From positions 424,895 to 488,894 of the forward strand of contig NZ_JAADJU010000003.1 of the NCBI RefSeq assembly GCF_012933545.1: DNA of 64,000 nucleotides, written 5' to 3'. Below, one piece after another: positions 1-10,073 of the stretch. This DNA is from Rouxiella aceris (lineage in GTDB: Bacteria > Pseudomonadota > Gammaproteobacteria > Enterobacterales > Enterobacteriaceae). Position 1 is the first letter of the stretch; the number at the start of each line of letters is the position of its first letter. The translations under genes were made by a program, and so were the position numbers. Under the pieces are notes generated by a model, which saw only the letters and a program-made list of their open reading frames with translations, ran no database searches and was not told where the DNA came from.

Positions 1-2
1 GT

Positions 3-614
3 GGGCAACCTTTGGGCAAGGCGGTGAAAATGCTGATCACCGATCCCCTGGCGATGCATGATACTGATTTTTACACCGACCAGCCGCAGCGACTGGCGAC
101 ACCCTATGTCAGCGACACACCGCAACCGCATATTTTGGCAGAAAATGAATATGTTTCTCCGTTCGAGGGCGCGGTGGGCATCTGTTATTCGCCACAGCGG
201 GCATATAATGCTGCGGCATTTCCCTCGGCAGGGGCCGGGATGGTGGGCAGTGCGCCCGATTTGTTGCATTTTTTAGAAACCTTGCGGCAAGGCGGCGGTG
301 TGCTGATTTCACCGGAGTTGATTGGCGAAATGGCACGAGATCAAACTTCTGGTGCGCTACTTCCTGATGCACCGGGCTACGGTTTTGGCTTGGGATTTTC
401 AGTATTACGCGATCCCATTGCCGCTGCGTCTCCGGAATCAGCGGGAACCTGGCGCTGGGGCGGCGCTTATGGCCATTCCTGGTTTGTCGATCCGCAACGA
501 CAGCTCAGCGTGGTGGCCTTGACCAATACCCTCTATGAGGGGATGTCAGGAGCATTTGTCACCGAATTGCGTGATGCGGTTTATGCCGGCATTGCCCCGG
601 GGTCAGCGTTATGA
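3..614 (+). CDS. Serine hydrolase, beta-lactamase/class C-like family (5' end outside window)
   Basis: C-terminal ~204 residues of a beta-lactamase-fold serine hydrolase; the frame is open to the window edge, so the start and the SxxK nucleophile motif lie upstream. Visible are a PLG..D.DF-type segment near the start, a glycine-rich SAGAGMVGSAPDLLHF stretch, and the GWGG/AYGHSWFVDP region that in this family replaces the KTG box (HxG-type third motif). Such proteins include esterases, D-amino-acid peptidases and penicillin-binding-like enzymes, so the substrate cannot be read. The stop overlaps the start of the next gene (ATGA), implying translational coupling with the MFS transporter. Confidence 0.75.
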   Translation, partial: GQPLGKAVKMLITDPLAMHDTDFYTDQPQRLATPYVSDTPQPHILAENEYVSPFEGAVGICYSPQRAYNAAAFPSAGAGMVGSAPDLLHFLETLRQGGGVLISPELIGEMARDQTSGALLPDAPGYGFGLGFSVLRDPIAAASPESAGTWRWGGAYGHSWFVDPQRQLSVVALTNTLYEGMSGAFVTELRDAVYAGIAPGSAL

Positions 615-1795
615 ACGACCAGAATAAACTCCCGGTAGCCGGTTTACTGGCGCTGGCGATGACCGGATTTATCGCCATTATGACCGAAACCCTGCCTGCA
701 GGTCTGTTGTCACAGATTGGCGAGGATCTGGGCGTATCGTCCGCAATGGCCGGGCAATGGGTCACGGCTTACGCCATGGGATCGTTGCTGGCAGCGATTC
801 CTCTGACCCTTGCCACCCGGGGATGGGCAAGGCGCAAGGCGCTGTTGACTGCGGTGATCGGTTTTTTACTGTTTAATACCCTGAGTGCGTTCTGCAAAGA
901 TTATCCCCTGACGCTAGTGGCACGCTTTTTTGCCGGTGCATCGGCGGGACTGGCCTGGGGACTGATTGCCGGTTACGCTCGTCGCATGGTGGTACCGGCT
1001 TTACAGGGGCGTGCCATGACGCTGGCCATGATTGGCACACCCATTGCGCTCTCGCTGGGTGTGCCTGTGGGCACCTGGTTTGGCATGCTGGTTGGTTGGC
1101 GTAGTGTGTTCGCCATTATTTCGTTGTTGACGTTACTGTTAATTGTATGGATTTTACTAAAAGTACCCAATTTTCCGGGTGAAGCGCGCCAGAAATCGCT
1201 CTCCCTTTCGCGGGTATGGCAGCTACCGGGGATAAGGGCCATATTGTGGGTGATTTTTGCCTGGATCACGGCCCATAACATCCTCTTTACCTACATTGTG
1301 CCGTTTCTGGCAATCTATGGGCTCACGGATCAGGCCGACAGAATTTTACTAATATTTGGCATTAGCGCCTTGTTGGGAATTGCGCTAACCGGATGGCTGG
1401 TTGACCGCTGGTTGCGAACCACAGTATTGGCGAGCTTGCTGTTATTTGCCCTGGTTACTCTGGCCCTCGGTTTATTTACCGCCTCGGCTGTCGTGCTTTA
1501 TTGTGCAATGTGTATTTGGGGACTGACCTTTGGCGGCGCTGCGACATTATTGCAAACCGCTTCGGCAGACGCCGCCGGAGAGAGTACTGATGTGGCGCAA
1601 TCAATGGTGGTGGTGGCATGGAATCTGGCTATTGCTGCCGGGGGAATAACCGGCGGCCTGCTACTCGAGCAACAGGGCGCAATATCCTTCCCGTGGGCCA
1701 TGCTGTTGTTGCTGTTTAGTGGCCTGTTAGTGGTGTTTATGGCGAGGGAAACAGGGTTTAAACCCGGGCCTCGCCATGCCGAGTCGGTGAGTTAA
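611..1795 (+). CDS. MFS transporter, DHA1 (12-TM) drug/sugar efflux type
   Basis: 394 residues, almost entirely hydrophobic with about 12 predicted membrane spans. The N-terminus (GFIAIMTETLPAGLLSQIGEDLGVS) is characteristic of the AraJ/SotB/YdhP branch of DHA1 exporters, and a conserved basic loop (TRGWARRKALL) follows TM2-3. It would sit in the inner membrane as a proton-driven exporter. It starts inside the stop of the upstream serine hydrolase (4-nt overlap), so the two form an operon. The substrate is unknown; the hydrolase partner suggests export of, or resistance to, a small ester or peptide compound, but that is inference. Confidence 0.85.
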   Translation: MNDQNKLPVAGLLALAMTGFIAIMTETLPAGLLSQIGEDLGVSSAMAGQWVTAYAMGSLLAAIPLTLATRGWARRKALLTAVIGFLLFNTLSAFCKDYPLTLVARFFAGASAGLAWGLIAGYARRMVVPALQGRAMTLAMIGTPIALSLGVPVGTWFGMLVGWRSVFAIISLLTLLLIVWILLKVPNFPGEARQKSLSLSRVWQLPGIRAILWVIFAWITAHNILFTYIVPFLAIYGLTDQADRILLIFGISALLGIALTGWLVDRWLRTTVLASLLLFALVTLALGLFTASAVVLYCAMCIWGLTFGGAATLLQTASADAAGESTDVAQSMVVVAWNLAIAAGGITGGLLLEQQGAISFPWAMLLLLFSGLLVVFMARETGFKPGPRHAESVS

Positions 1796-1831
1796 CCGCC
1801 CTGGTGCACAACACTTGCTACCAGGCTAACA

Positions 1832-4189
1832 CTAGGTTTTCGCTGGCTCCGGATCTATGCCAATCATAGTGCCATTGTTACGCGTGGTGCCGGTTATTTT
1901 GCCGGCGAGATCCATGATCAGCAGTGCTTGTGTATCGGGGTTTCTCATTAGTAACGCGCGTCTGGCCTCGGCATTTTCGATAAATTTTATGCCGGCATGC
2001 ACCAGTGTGTCGGCCTGCATGCCTTTAACAAAGTTGTTCTCCAGCATATGCCCGTCCTGACCGATAAAATAGAACAGGCTGGTATTACCATGGGATATGC
2101 GTAACTGTTCATTTCTTTTATCTAATATCGGATGCTGATAGACGCCCTCTGGGGCAGGGATGGGGGAACTTCGTAGATAATAATAGTCGGGTACCACTTC
2201 GCCGTTTACTTTTAGGCTGGCATGGACCGTTTCATGCAACAGCGTATGTAATTGGCTTTCCGCATCTTTGGTGAAAAACAGATCGGGGAAGGCGATGATA
2301 TTTTTTTGCGGGTTATAATAGGCACCGACATTGCTTCTTTTTTTATCGTAGATCGAAACGGTTTTGACGCTCATATCGGTTTTAATTAACCACTCTGTTG
2401 TTTCTTGCATGGCAGTGATATTTTTTCTGATATTGGCGATATCCGTCTCTGTCAATTGGCTGGCGTCATCGTATCCCAGATAGGCGGCTGCTATTTTGCG
2501 GCCCTTGAGTGTGTCCAGGGCTTCGCTGGCCTTAATCAGCGCTTCCTTCATTTGTAACATCGCCTGTTCAATGGCGGCACCATTGCCAGGATTATTGGCT
2601 TTTATGGCGGCCAGGCCGCGTTCGTGCACTACGGTGTTGTCAAGCAGACGATGGATCCAGGTTTTGTTGCTGACTTTGGCCGCCGGGCGTCCGTTGGAGG
2701 GACCGGGTTGCGGTTCATTGGCATCCTGAACGCCAGACGGTTTGCTTTTGCCTCCCGCCAGATTGGCTTTGACACCGATGGCACCAAATAAGGTATTGAC
2801 CCCGCCGTTGACGATTTCGTCCAGCCCATTGCTGCGCTGGGATGGGGAATCATCATTGATTGCCTGGTCGCTGCCGAGGCCGATTTGCGTAATGCCAATG
2901 CCCAATAGCGCCATGCTTCCAGGTCCGGGGAAAATCAGCGTACTCAAGCCAGCCAAATCCGCCGCAGGCCTGAGATTCATTAACAGTTGTTGTTTAAATA
3001 CTTCACCATTGGTGGTGGTCAGGGTGTTGGCATCGCTTAGCGTGCGCGCTTTGACTTGCCGGGTAAGCCAGGAAAACACATCATCTTTAATTGGCTGAGG
3101 TTCATAGTTAATATATTTACTGCCCCATTTGCCTTGTCCCAGGGCGAGAAGGGCTTTATCGACACCGGTATAGGACATGCCATCCTGTCGCTGATAGAAT
3201 GAAAAATGGTTGGCCAGTTGTTGACGCTTGCGTTCATTTTTAGCTTGTTCTTTTACCCAGTTTTTAAGTTGACGCATAGTGTCAAATTCAAAAAAAGACT
3301 GGTCGCAATCCGGTTTATATAACACAACCTTGCCGTCGTTTCCGTGAACCAAAAACATATCTGAGGCGATATAGCCATAAATGTCAAAGGTGGTTATCGA
3401 GGTATTTGTTCGCTGACTGAACTCGTTTTTTAGATCCGTTAGCGATATTTTATCAGCATTCAGTGTCGTTCCGCCAATGGCATCAAGCAACAGTTTCAAG
3501 CCTTGAGCAGATAACGTGCCACTGTTATGCTCGTGTTTGGCCATGGCGATAAACAGTCCTTTATTTACCGTGCGAAATGACTCCGGCGACTTATTCCAGA
3601 ACTGTTTTAATTTCGCCAGATATTTGGCGCTAAAATTACTGTTAACCACAATATCCATAAAGCTTCTGGGCAATAGTTTGACCTCATTACGAGTATCAAA
3701 CCCTCTGGAGGCATAGCCCTGCGTATAAATACCGGAGTTCACGCTAAGAGTATCGGCATTGAGACGATCTTCTGCGCCGAAATTACTTAACAAACGTTCT
3801 GTCAAGGTTTGCGACTCCGTGGCACCGCCGCTGTGCGCCCAGCCGGTAAAAGTTTGCGAGGAACTTTCTGCATGATCAAAACGATTAAAGTAAGTATGGT
3901 CAGGATTAACATCCAGGCCATATTTCTCTTTAATCGTGTCCCTCAAATATTTGCTGGCTGTTTCAATAATATGCGGGTAATTTTTTTTCAGTTTTTCGAC
4001 ATGCTGCATATAGATTTTTCTGTCGGTAAGTAATTGCTCTTTATCACCACTAATTAGCGATTCTGAGGGAGGCGCGTGATTTTTTGCTGATATGTTATCG
4101 GTTTTTTGAGGTGCAATAAAACTGTCCCCGCCATCAATAGCGGTGCTATTGCCAAGAGTTAGTGGTTGCAATGCTGCGTTAATATTCAT
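1832..4189 (-). CDS. Putative dermonecrotic-toxin-domain protein with C-terminal HExxH metallopeptidase motif
   Basis: 785 residues, no signal peptide. The first ~400 residues look like the dermonecrotic-toxin N-terminal region (DUF6543 type) seen in large Pseudomonas and enterobacterial toxins; the segment around YGYIASDMFLVHGNDGKVV is typical. A hydrophobic glycine-rich stretch (about residues 405-440) could be a translocation helix. The C-terminal part has a zinc-peptidase motif HETVH at residues 652-656, in LHTLLHETVHASL. The start has a clean AAGGAAG Shine-Dalgarno 5 nt before the ATG. The gene is convergent with the MFS gene and is flanked by AT-rich DNA, with no secretion or chaperone gene nearby. 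The family call is from memory of motifs; metalloprotease activity is inference. Confidence 0.6.
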   Translation of the reverse strand: MNINAALQPLTLGNSTAIDGGDSFIAPQKTDNISAKNHAPPSESLISGDKEQLLTDRKIYMQHVEKLKKNYPHIIETASKYLRDTIKEKYGLDVNPDHTYFNRFDHAESSSQTFTGWAHSGGATESQTLTERLLSNFGAEDRLNADTLSVNSGIYTQGYASRGFDTRNEVKLLPRSFMDIVVNSNFSAKYLAKLKQFWNKSPESFRTVNKGLFIAMAKHEHNSGTLSAQGLKLLLDAIGGTTLNADKISLTDLKNEFSQRTNTSITTFDIYGYIASDMFLVHGNDGKVVLYKPDCDQSFFEFDTMRQLKNWVKEQAKNERKRQQLANHFSFYQRQDGMSYTGVDKALLALGQGKWGSKYINYEPQPIKDDVFSWLTRQVKARTLSDANTLTTTNGEVFKQQLLMNLRPAADLAGLSTLIFPGPGSMALLGIGITQIGLGSDQAINDDSPSQRSNGLDEIVNGGVNTLFGAIGVKANLAGGKSKPSGVQDANEPQPGPSNGRPAAKVSNKTWIHRLLDNTVVHERGLAAIKANNPGNGAAIEQAMLQMKEALIKASEALDTLKGRKIAAAYLGYDDASQLTETDIANIRKNITAMQETTEWLIKTDMSVKTVSIYDKKRSNVGAYYNPQKNIIAFPDLFFTKDAESQLHTLLHETVHASLKVNGEVVPDYYYLRSSPIPAPEGVYQHPILDKRNEQLRISHGNTSLFYFIGQDGHMLENNFVKGMQADTLVHAGIKFIENAEARRALLMRNPDTQALLIMDLAGKITGTTRNNGTMIGIDPEPAKT

Positions 4190-4531
4190 ATTTCTTCCTT
4201 AATGAGGTTAATAGGGAGTGATGGTTGCTGTTGGTGCAATATCCCCTGGTTTCAATAAGAAATCGCGGCATGGTAATAAATATTGACAAGATCCTCCACT
4301 TGTTATGCCGATATTATTTAATCTATAAAGCGAAGGAAGGGCTGCATAATATTGGGTAGTTAAACAACATAAAGGGTTCCAGAACAATATTGGCTTCAAT
4401 TAGTTAGATTGTTACAATAATAGGATGATAATGGATGCAAACGCGATAATTTATCATTTAATATGCCAGATAACTGTGGTAACCATGGGATAGTCATGGG
4501 ACAAAGTACCAATCCGAGAGAAGGAGCCACA
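4190..4531. other. AT-rich intergenic region between the toxin gene and alginate lyase
   Basis: About 340 bp separating two divergently transcribed genes. It is clearly AT-rich and should hold both promoters. I see no convincing small ORF, RNA gene or repeat in it. A longer in-frame start for the downstream gene (ATG at 4463) exists but lacks a ribosome site. Confidence 0.5.
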
Positions 4532-5878
4532 ATGAACGGCATATTTAAAACGGCAATGATCGCCGTCTTCAGCCTGGTGCTGTGTAGTGAAGTGCTGCTC
4601 ACTGCCGAGGCGGCGACGCGACCACTGGCGTTTATGCAGGATAATCAGTTGGCTGAGATCAAGCAGCAACTTGCCGAGGGGACAGCGGCGGTGCCAACGC
4701 GGGAGGCTTATGACCAACTGCTGGCCAGCGCGGAACATGCGTTGCTCCAGCCTGATTTCAGTGTGACTGACAAGGGCATGACCCCACCCAGTGGCTCAAA
4801 ACATGATTATTTAAGCCTCAGTGCCTATTGGTGGCCGGATGGGGATAAACCTGATGGCCTGCCGTGGATACGTCGCGACGGCAAGGTCAATCCTGCCAGT
4901 AAAGATAACCAGAGCGACGGCGTGCGGCTGGCGGCCTTTACCGCCCGGGTACAGGATCTGACCCTGGCCTGGTATTTCTCCGGTCAGCAACGTTTTGCCG
5001 ACAAGGCCGCCAGCCTGCTGCGTACCTGGTTTATCAATCCGCCAACGCGCATGAACCCCAATCTTAATTATGCGCAGGGTGTGCCCGGCATCGCCTCTGG
5101 CCGTAATGCCGGGGTGCTTGATGGACGCTATTTTGCCACCCGTATTGTCGATGCCTTGCTGATGCTGCACGGCAATCCGGCCTGGTCCGCTGAAGATGAA
5201 CAACAAATGCACCAGTGGATGACGGAATATTTACGCTGGCTACAGCACGATCCTCTGGCACTAAAAGAGCGAAAAACCGGCAACAACCATGGCAACTGGT
5301 ATGCCACCCAGGTGGCGGGCATTGCCTGGTATCTCGACAAGCCCGAGGCGATTGCGCAAATGGTGGCGCTGACGCAAGGCAAACTGGACAGTCAGTTAAC
5401 CGCAGATGGCAGGCAGCCGCTGGAGCTGGCGCGTACGCGCTCGTTTCATTACAGCTATTTCAATTTACAGGCGGTAACGCTGTTGGCGGTGTTGGCGCAG
5501 AAAAATGGTATCGATCTTTGGCATTATCAGACGCCAACCGGTAGTGGGGTATTGCGCGCGCTGGATTTTCTTGCCCCCTATAGCGATCAGACCAAAGTCT
5601 GGCCGTATAAAAGTCTCGATCGTATCGGTGTACGCATAGTGCCGCTGCTGTCATGGGCGGATAACGCCATCGCTCAGCCGCGTTATGCCCGGCAGATCCT
5701 GGCGGCCAGTTATCGCCTGGCAGCGCCAAACCTCGGGCAGGGCCATAAGACAGGGGCGCGGCCTGACGCCGCGCGTGGAGCAATAATTGAAGCACAACGT
5801 GAAACCTGGCTGCTGTCATTACCTTTGTCGGCGGCAGGTTTTACACCCCCGACGCCATTACCGTCACCAGGCAAATAA
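4532..5878 (+). CDS. Alginate lyase family protein, periplasmic
   Basis: 448 residues from the chosen ATG, which follows AGAAGGAG by 7 nt and begins a classical signal peptide (MNGIFKTAMIAVFSLVL...AEA|A). The mature protein shows the alginate_lyase superfamily (alpha/alpha barrel) hallmarks: SLSAYWWPDGDKPDGLPW followed by RRDGKVNP, and the NNHGNWYATQ active-site-like motif near residue 260. Family members cleave polyuronates by beta-elimination or act on other acidic glycans in the periplasm. It stands alone between the toxin and nifJ, with no uronate catabolic genes beside it, so the physiological substrate is uncertain. Confidence 0.8.
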   Translation: MNGIFKTAMIAVFSLVLCSEVLLTAEAATRPLAFMQDNQLAEIKQQLAEGTAAVPTREAYDQLLASAEHALLQPDFSVTDKGMTPPSGSKHDYLSLSAYWWPDGDKPDGLPWIRRDGKVNPASKDNQSDGVRLAAFTARVQDLTLAWYFSGQQRFADKAASLLRTWFINPPTRMNPNLNYAQGVPGIASGRNAGVLDGRYFATRIVDALLMLHGNPAWSAEDEQQMHQWMTEYLRWLQHDPLALKERKTGNNHGNWYATQVAGIAWYLDKPEAIAQMVALTQGKLDSQLTADGRQPLELARTRSFHYSYFNLQAVTLLAVLAQKNGIDLWHYQTPTGSGVLRALDFLAPYSDQTKVWPYKSLDRIGVRIVPLLSWADNAIAQPRYARQILAASYRLAAPNLGQGHKTGARPDAARGAIIEAQRETWLLSLPLSAAGFTPPTPLPSPGK

Positions 5879-5905
5879 AAGGACGGGCATTAGAATATAT
5901 GCCCG
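5874..5905 (-). terminator. Intrinsic terminator of nifJ
   Basis: On the minus strand a stem CGGGCAT/ATGCCCG with an 8-nt loop is followed by TCCTTTTATTT, 12 nt past the nifJ stop. On the plus strand it also sits just after the alginate lyase gene, but the T-run is only on the minus side. Confidence 0.7.
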
Positions 5906-5917
5906 CCTTACTGCGGA

Positions 5918-8900
5918 TTAAGCTTCGCCTCCTTTACCCGCCAGCAGCGCGAGAAAATCGTATTTTTGCTGCAAATCTTTCTCGGCGGCCGCATAGAGCT
6001 GCTGGGCCACCTCCGGCTGCTGGGTATTGAGTCGTCTAAAGCGTTGCTCGTTATTTAGCGTCTCACTGAGATTGCTGTTTGGCGGTCTGGAATCGAGCGC
6101 CAGCGCCGCTTTGCCTTCTGCCACCCGGCGTGGATCAAAACGATACAGTGGCCAGAAACCGGTAGCAGTCAGTTGTTTCATCTGATCGTGACTGAGCGCC
6201 AAATCGTAACCATGTTCCTCGCACGGGCTGTAAGCAATAATCAGCGAAGGGCCTGGGTAGGCCTCGGCTTCCTGGATAGCCTTGACCGTTTGATTTAACT
6301 GCGCCCCCAGCGAGATTTGCGCCACGTAAACATGACCGTACATCATTATATTGACGCCGAGATCCTTGCGTGACTTGCGCTTGCCTTGCTCGGCAAACTT
6401 GGTGACGGCCCCCAGCGGCGTGGCCTTGGATTGCTGACCGCCAGTGTTGGAATAGCACTGAGTATCGAGTACCAGCACATTGACATTTTCCGTCAGGCTT
6501 AACACATGGTCGAGTCCGCCGTAGCCGATATCGTACGCCCAGCCGTCGCCGCCGATCATCCAGATAGATTTATCCACCAGGTAATCGGCATCAGTTGCCA
6601 GTTGTTGCGCATCCACACTATCGAGGCTGGCGAGCAGGGTACGTAGCACCGCGATCTGCTGGCGCTTGTTTTCGACGCTCAGCGTCTCATCACGCAATGC
6701 CGCCAGCAAGTCAGTTGGAATATGTTCAGCCAGTGTGGTCAGCAAACGCAATACCCGTGCACGATGCTGATCGACGGTTAAACGAAAGCCCAGGCCAAAC
6801 TCGGCGTTATCTTCAAACAGCGAATTTGCCCATGCCGGTCCGCGCCCTTCGGCGTTGGTGGTATACGGCGTAGAGGGCAGGTTACCGCCGTAAATGGAGG
6901 AACAGCCGGTAGCATTGGCAATCAACAGACGGTCGCCATACAGCTGGGTCAACAGCTTGATATAAGGCGTTTCGCCACAGCCGGAACAAGCGCCGGAGTA
7001 TTCAAACAACGGTGAAATAAGCTGTGAAGTGCGAATATCGATCCGTTCCAGGCTGGCGACATCAATTTCCGGCAGTTGCAAAAAGTACTCATAGTTGGCT
7101 TTCTCGGCAACCAGATGCTCAATGCGATCGGCCATATTGATCGCCTTGATTTGCGGGTCGTTGCGATCTTTGGCCGGGCACACTTCGACACAGAGATTAC
7201 AGCCAGTGCAATCTTCGGGAGCCACCTGCAACACGTACTTCTGGCCTCGCATATCGCGGGATTTGACGTCCAGAGATTGCAGGGTGTCCGGTGCCGCGCT
7301 CAGAGCCTCGGGTTGCACCACTTTGGCGCGGATGGCCGCGTGCGGACAGGCGGCAACGCAGTGGTTGCACTGGGTACAAAGATCGGGCTGCCAGATCGGC
7401 ACTTCTTCGGCAATATTACGTTTTTCCCACTGTGTGGTCCCGGTCGGCCAGGTGCCATCAGGTGGAAACGCCGATACCGGCAGGGCATCACCCAACCCGG
7501 CCAGCATCGCGGCGGTAACGGTTTTAACAAAGTCCGGCGCTTTATCCGAGACAATCGGCGGTCGTTTATGGCCCTGTTGCGGGATGGCCTGCAAGGGAAT
7601 GGCAATTAACTGCTCAAGGGTGGCGGCCATCGCCTGCCAGTTGCGCTCTACGACCTCCTTGCCCTTGCTGCCATAGCTGCGTGAAATCGCATCGGTCAGT
7701 TGCCGTTGCGCGACCTCGGTGGGCAGGATCTGGCTAAGATGGAAAAACGCCATCTGCATGACGGTATTAATACGAGCGCCAAGCTGGCATTCACGGGCGA
7801 TTTTTGCCGCATTGATAATATAGAAACGGGCTTCGCGCTGGCGCAAGACCGATTGCACTTCCAGCGGCAGGCGCTGCCAGACTTCTTCTGCGCTAAATGG
7901 CGTATTAAGCAAAAAGATCCCCTGCGGACGCAGTCGCTCTGCCATTTGGTACATATCGATAAACTGCCATTGGTGACAGGCGACAAAGTGTGCCTGGCTG
8001 ACCAGATAAGCCGACTGGATCGGTTTTTCGCTGACGCGCAGATGGGAAACGGTCAACCCGCCGGCTTTTTTCGAGTCGTAGACAAAATAGCCCTGGGCAT
8101 AGAGGTCGGTGGAGTTACCGATGATCTTGATATTGTTTTTGGTGGCGGAGACGGAACCGTCGCTGCCGAGGCCGTAAAACAGTGCTTCCAGCGAGGCATG
8201 CTGCGGCAACGCCTGCTGATTGACCGGTAACGACAAGCCGGTAACATCATCATAAATGCCCACGGTAAAGCGCGGGCGCGGCATATCCCGTTGTAATTCG
8301 TCAAATATCGACAGTACACAGTCAGGGCCAAACTCTTTTGACGACAGGCCGTAACGACCACCTATCACTGTGGGTAACAGCGGACGTTCGCCGCGGCTAA
8401 AGGCTTCGGCCAGCGCGGTCATCACATCGAGATACAGTGGTTCGGCCAGGGCCCCCGGTTCTTTGGTGCGGTCGAGTACGGCGATTTTTCTGGCGCTCAG
8501 CGGCAGGCAGGCCAGCAGGTGACGGGCACTGAAAGGGCGATATAAGCGGACTTTTAGCACGCCGACTTTTTCACCGCGCGCCCGCAGAGCTTCAATCACT
8601 TCCTCACAGGTACCGATAGCCGAGCCCATCAATACCACGACACGCTCTGCCTGCGGATCACCAATATATTCAAAGGGTTGATAGTGGCGGCCGGTAAGCG
8701 TGGCAAACTGCGCCATGGCGTTTTCGACATGTTCGATGCTTTGCGCATACCACAGGTTGGTGGCTTCCCGTGATTGAAAATAGGTATCAGGATTGGCGGA
8801 AGTGCCGCGGATCACTGGATGATCCGGCGACAAGGCGCGAGCACGATGGGCAGCGATTTGCGACTGTGGCAGCATTTGTTGCAGCGTGTCATCGTCAAGG

Positions 8901-9442
8901 GGCTCAATTTTATTGATTTCGTGGGAGGTGCGGAAACCGTCAAAAAAGTGAATAAACGGAATACGGCTGTTAAGGGACGCAACCTGAGAAATCAGCGCGA
9001 AATCTTGTGCTTCCTGGACACTACTGGCGCACAACAGGGCACAACCGGTTTGTCGCACCGCCATAACATCGGAGTGATCGCCAAAAATAGACAAAGCATG
9101 GGTTGCCACGGTGCGTGCCGCGACGTGCAGTACAAAGGGGGTTAACTCACCGGCCAGTTTGTACAGTGTCGGGATCATTAACAGCAATCCCTGAGATGAA
9201 GTAAACGAGGTGGAGAGGGCGCCGGTTTGCAGCGCACCGTGCACGGTGGCAATGGCACCGGCTTCCGACTGCATTTCCATAACGCGCGGGACATCACCCC
9301 AGATATTTTTTCGTCCCTCACCTGACCAGGCTCCGGCAATTTCTGCCATGGTGGAACTGGGGGTGATTGGATAAATGGCAATAACCTCATTGGTGCGGTA
9401 AGCCACGGAGGCAACGGCATTATTCCCGTCAGTGGTGATCAT
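5918..9442 (-). CDS. nifJ: Pyruvate:ferredoxin/flavodoxin oxidoreductase
   Basis: 1174 residues, the same length as E. coli YdbK and collinear with it from MITTDGN onward. Domain order is the usual one: N-terminal PFOR domain I (TPSSTMAE), transketolase-like domain II, the gamma domain, then two 4Fe-4S clusters (CTQCNHCVAACP and CTGCNLCVEVCP), and a TPP-binding C-terminal domain with the extra cluster cysteines of ACSGCGETP and the GDGWAYDIG motif. It decarboxylates pyruvate to acetyl-CoA in the cytoplasm, reducing flavodoxin or ferredoxin. No nif genes are nearby; in enterobacteria this housekeeping form is linked to oxidative stress and anaerobic metabolism. Confidence 0.97.
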   Translation of the reverse strand: MITTDGNNAVASVAYRTNEVIAIYPITPSSTMAEIAGAWSGEGRKNIWGDVPRVMEMQSEAGAIATVHGALQTGALSTSFTSSQGLLLMIPTLYKLAGELTPFVLHVAARTVATHALSIFGDHSDVMAVRQTGCALLCASSVQEAQDFALISQVASLNSRIPFIHFFDGFRTSHEINKIEPLDDDTLQQMLPQSQIAAHRARALSPDHPVIRGTSANPDTYFQSREATNLWYAQSIEHVENAMAQFATLTGRHYQPFEYIGDPQAERVVVLMGSAIGTCEEVIEALRARGEKVGVLKVRLYRPFSARHLLACLPLSARKIAVLDRTKEPGALAEPLYLDVMTALAEAFSRGERPLLPTVIGGRYGLSSKEFGPDCVLSIFDELQRDMPRPRFTVGIYDDVTGLSLPVNQQALPQHASLEALFYGLGSDGSVSATKNNIKIIGNSTDLYAQGYFVYDSKKAGGLTVSHLRVSEKPIQSAYLVSQAHFVACHQWQFIDMYQMAERLRPQGIFLLNTPFSAEEVWQRLPLEVQSVLRQREARFYIINAAKIARECQLGARINTVMQMAFFHLSQILPTEVAQRQLTDAISRSYGSKGKEVVERNWQAMAATLEQLIAIPLQAIPQQGHKRPPIVSDKAPDFVKTVTAAMLAGLGDALPVSAFPPDGTWPTGTTQWEKRNIAEEVPIWQPDLCTQCNHCVAACPHAAIRAKVVQPEALSAAPDTLQSLDVKSRDMRGQKYVLQVAPEDCTGCNLCVEVCPAKDRNDPQIKAINMADRIEHLVAEKANYEYFLQLPEIDVASLERIDIRTSQLISPLFEYSGACSGCGETPYIKLLTQLYGDRLLIANATGCSSIYGGNLPSTPYTTNAEGRGPAWANSLFEDNAEFGLGFRLTVDQHRARVLRLLTTLAEHIPTDLLAALRDETLSVENKRQQIAVLRTLLASLDSVDAQQLATDADYLVDKSIWMIGGDGWAYDIGYGGLDHVLSLTENVNVLVLDTQCYSNTGGQQSKATPLGAVTKFAEQGKRKSRKDLGVNIMMYGHVYVAQISLGAQLNQTVKAIQEAEAYPGPSLIIAYSPCEEHGYDLALSHDQMKQLTATGFWPLYRFDPRRVAEGKAALALDSRPPNSNLSETLNNEQRFRRLNTQQPEVAQQLYAAAEKDLQQKYDFLALLAGKGGEA

Positions 9443-9774
9443 CAGTAAACCTTTTTCTAAACAAGCGACGAACGGGAATACCCCTAAAATTCGTCAGGAT
9501 AGTAAAAGTTTAGCAGAGGAAGAATTCTGACCTTTATCAGGATTGTGTTACGCCGCGACTCACAGCTAACCCCAGAAGACTAATACAGAAATTCAGGTAA
9601 CAGGCGCAAACTCGACAAGCAGAACAAATCAACCAGAGAAATCATTACTGATTGTCGGTGATTTTTTAGGAAAAAACGCTATTTACTTCTCGCTGGCTCT
9701 CGACGGCAGCAGAAAAGCTCGGCTATGATGACTGTCGTTAAAATTATTGAAATATTCATCCGGGAGCAGGGTTG
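9443..9774. other. Intergenic region nifJ / ydbJ (divergent promoters)
   Basis: About 330 bp between divergent genes. A TATGAT hexamer near 9725 could be the -10 of ydbJ. No small ORF, RNA gene or clear operator was found. Confidence 0.4.
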
Positions 9775-10053
9775 ATGAAAACTGCGTTTAAATTATTACT
9801 GGTTAGCACGACGTTGCTATTGGCCGCATGCAGCAGTAATAAAGAGACGGCGGAAGTACCGCAAAAGGGTAACAGTTTTAATATCTCTCACCGTAATCAG
9901 GATGCCAATAGCCCGGTGGCCGCAGCCTGTTCGCTGGCCGGTGGCAGCTTGCAGCTTTCCCGTCAGTTAGACGGCAGCTCGGTGGGGATGTGTCAGATGG
10001 CTAATGGCCGGCGTTGTATGCAAGGGGCGTTGCTTAGCGGGGCCTGTTCCTAA
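9775..10053 (+). CDS. ydbJ: Small lipoprotein, DUF333 family
   Basis: 92 residues. The signal sequence ends in the lipobox LLAAC, predicting a lipid-anchored envelope protein. The C-terminal part (CSLAGGSLQLSRQ...VGMCQMANGRRC) is the DUF333 module with its conserved cysteines. ATG at 9775 is preferred over an in-frame TTG just upstream because GGGAG lies 8 nt before it. The position between nifJ and hslJ matches E. coli ydbJ. Function is unknown. Confidence 0.88.
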   Translation: MKTAFKLLLVSTTLLLAACSSNKETAEVPQKGNSFNISHRNQDANSPVAAACSLAGGSLQLSRQLDGSSVGMCQMANGRRCMQGALLSGACS

Positions 10054-10073
10054 CCCCCCCTGCGCCCTTGACG

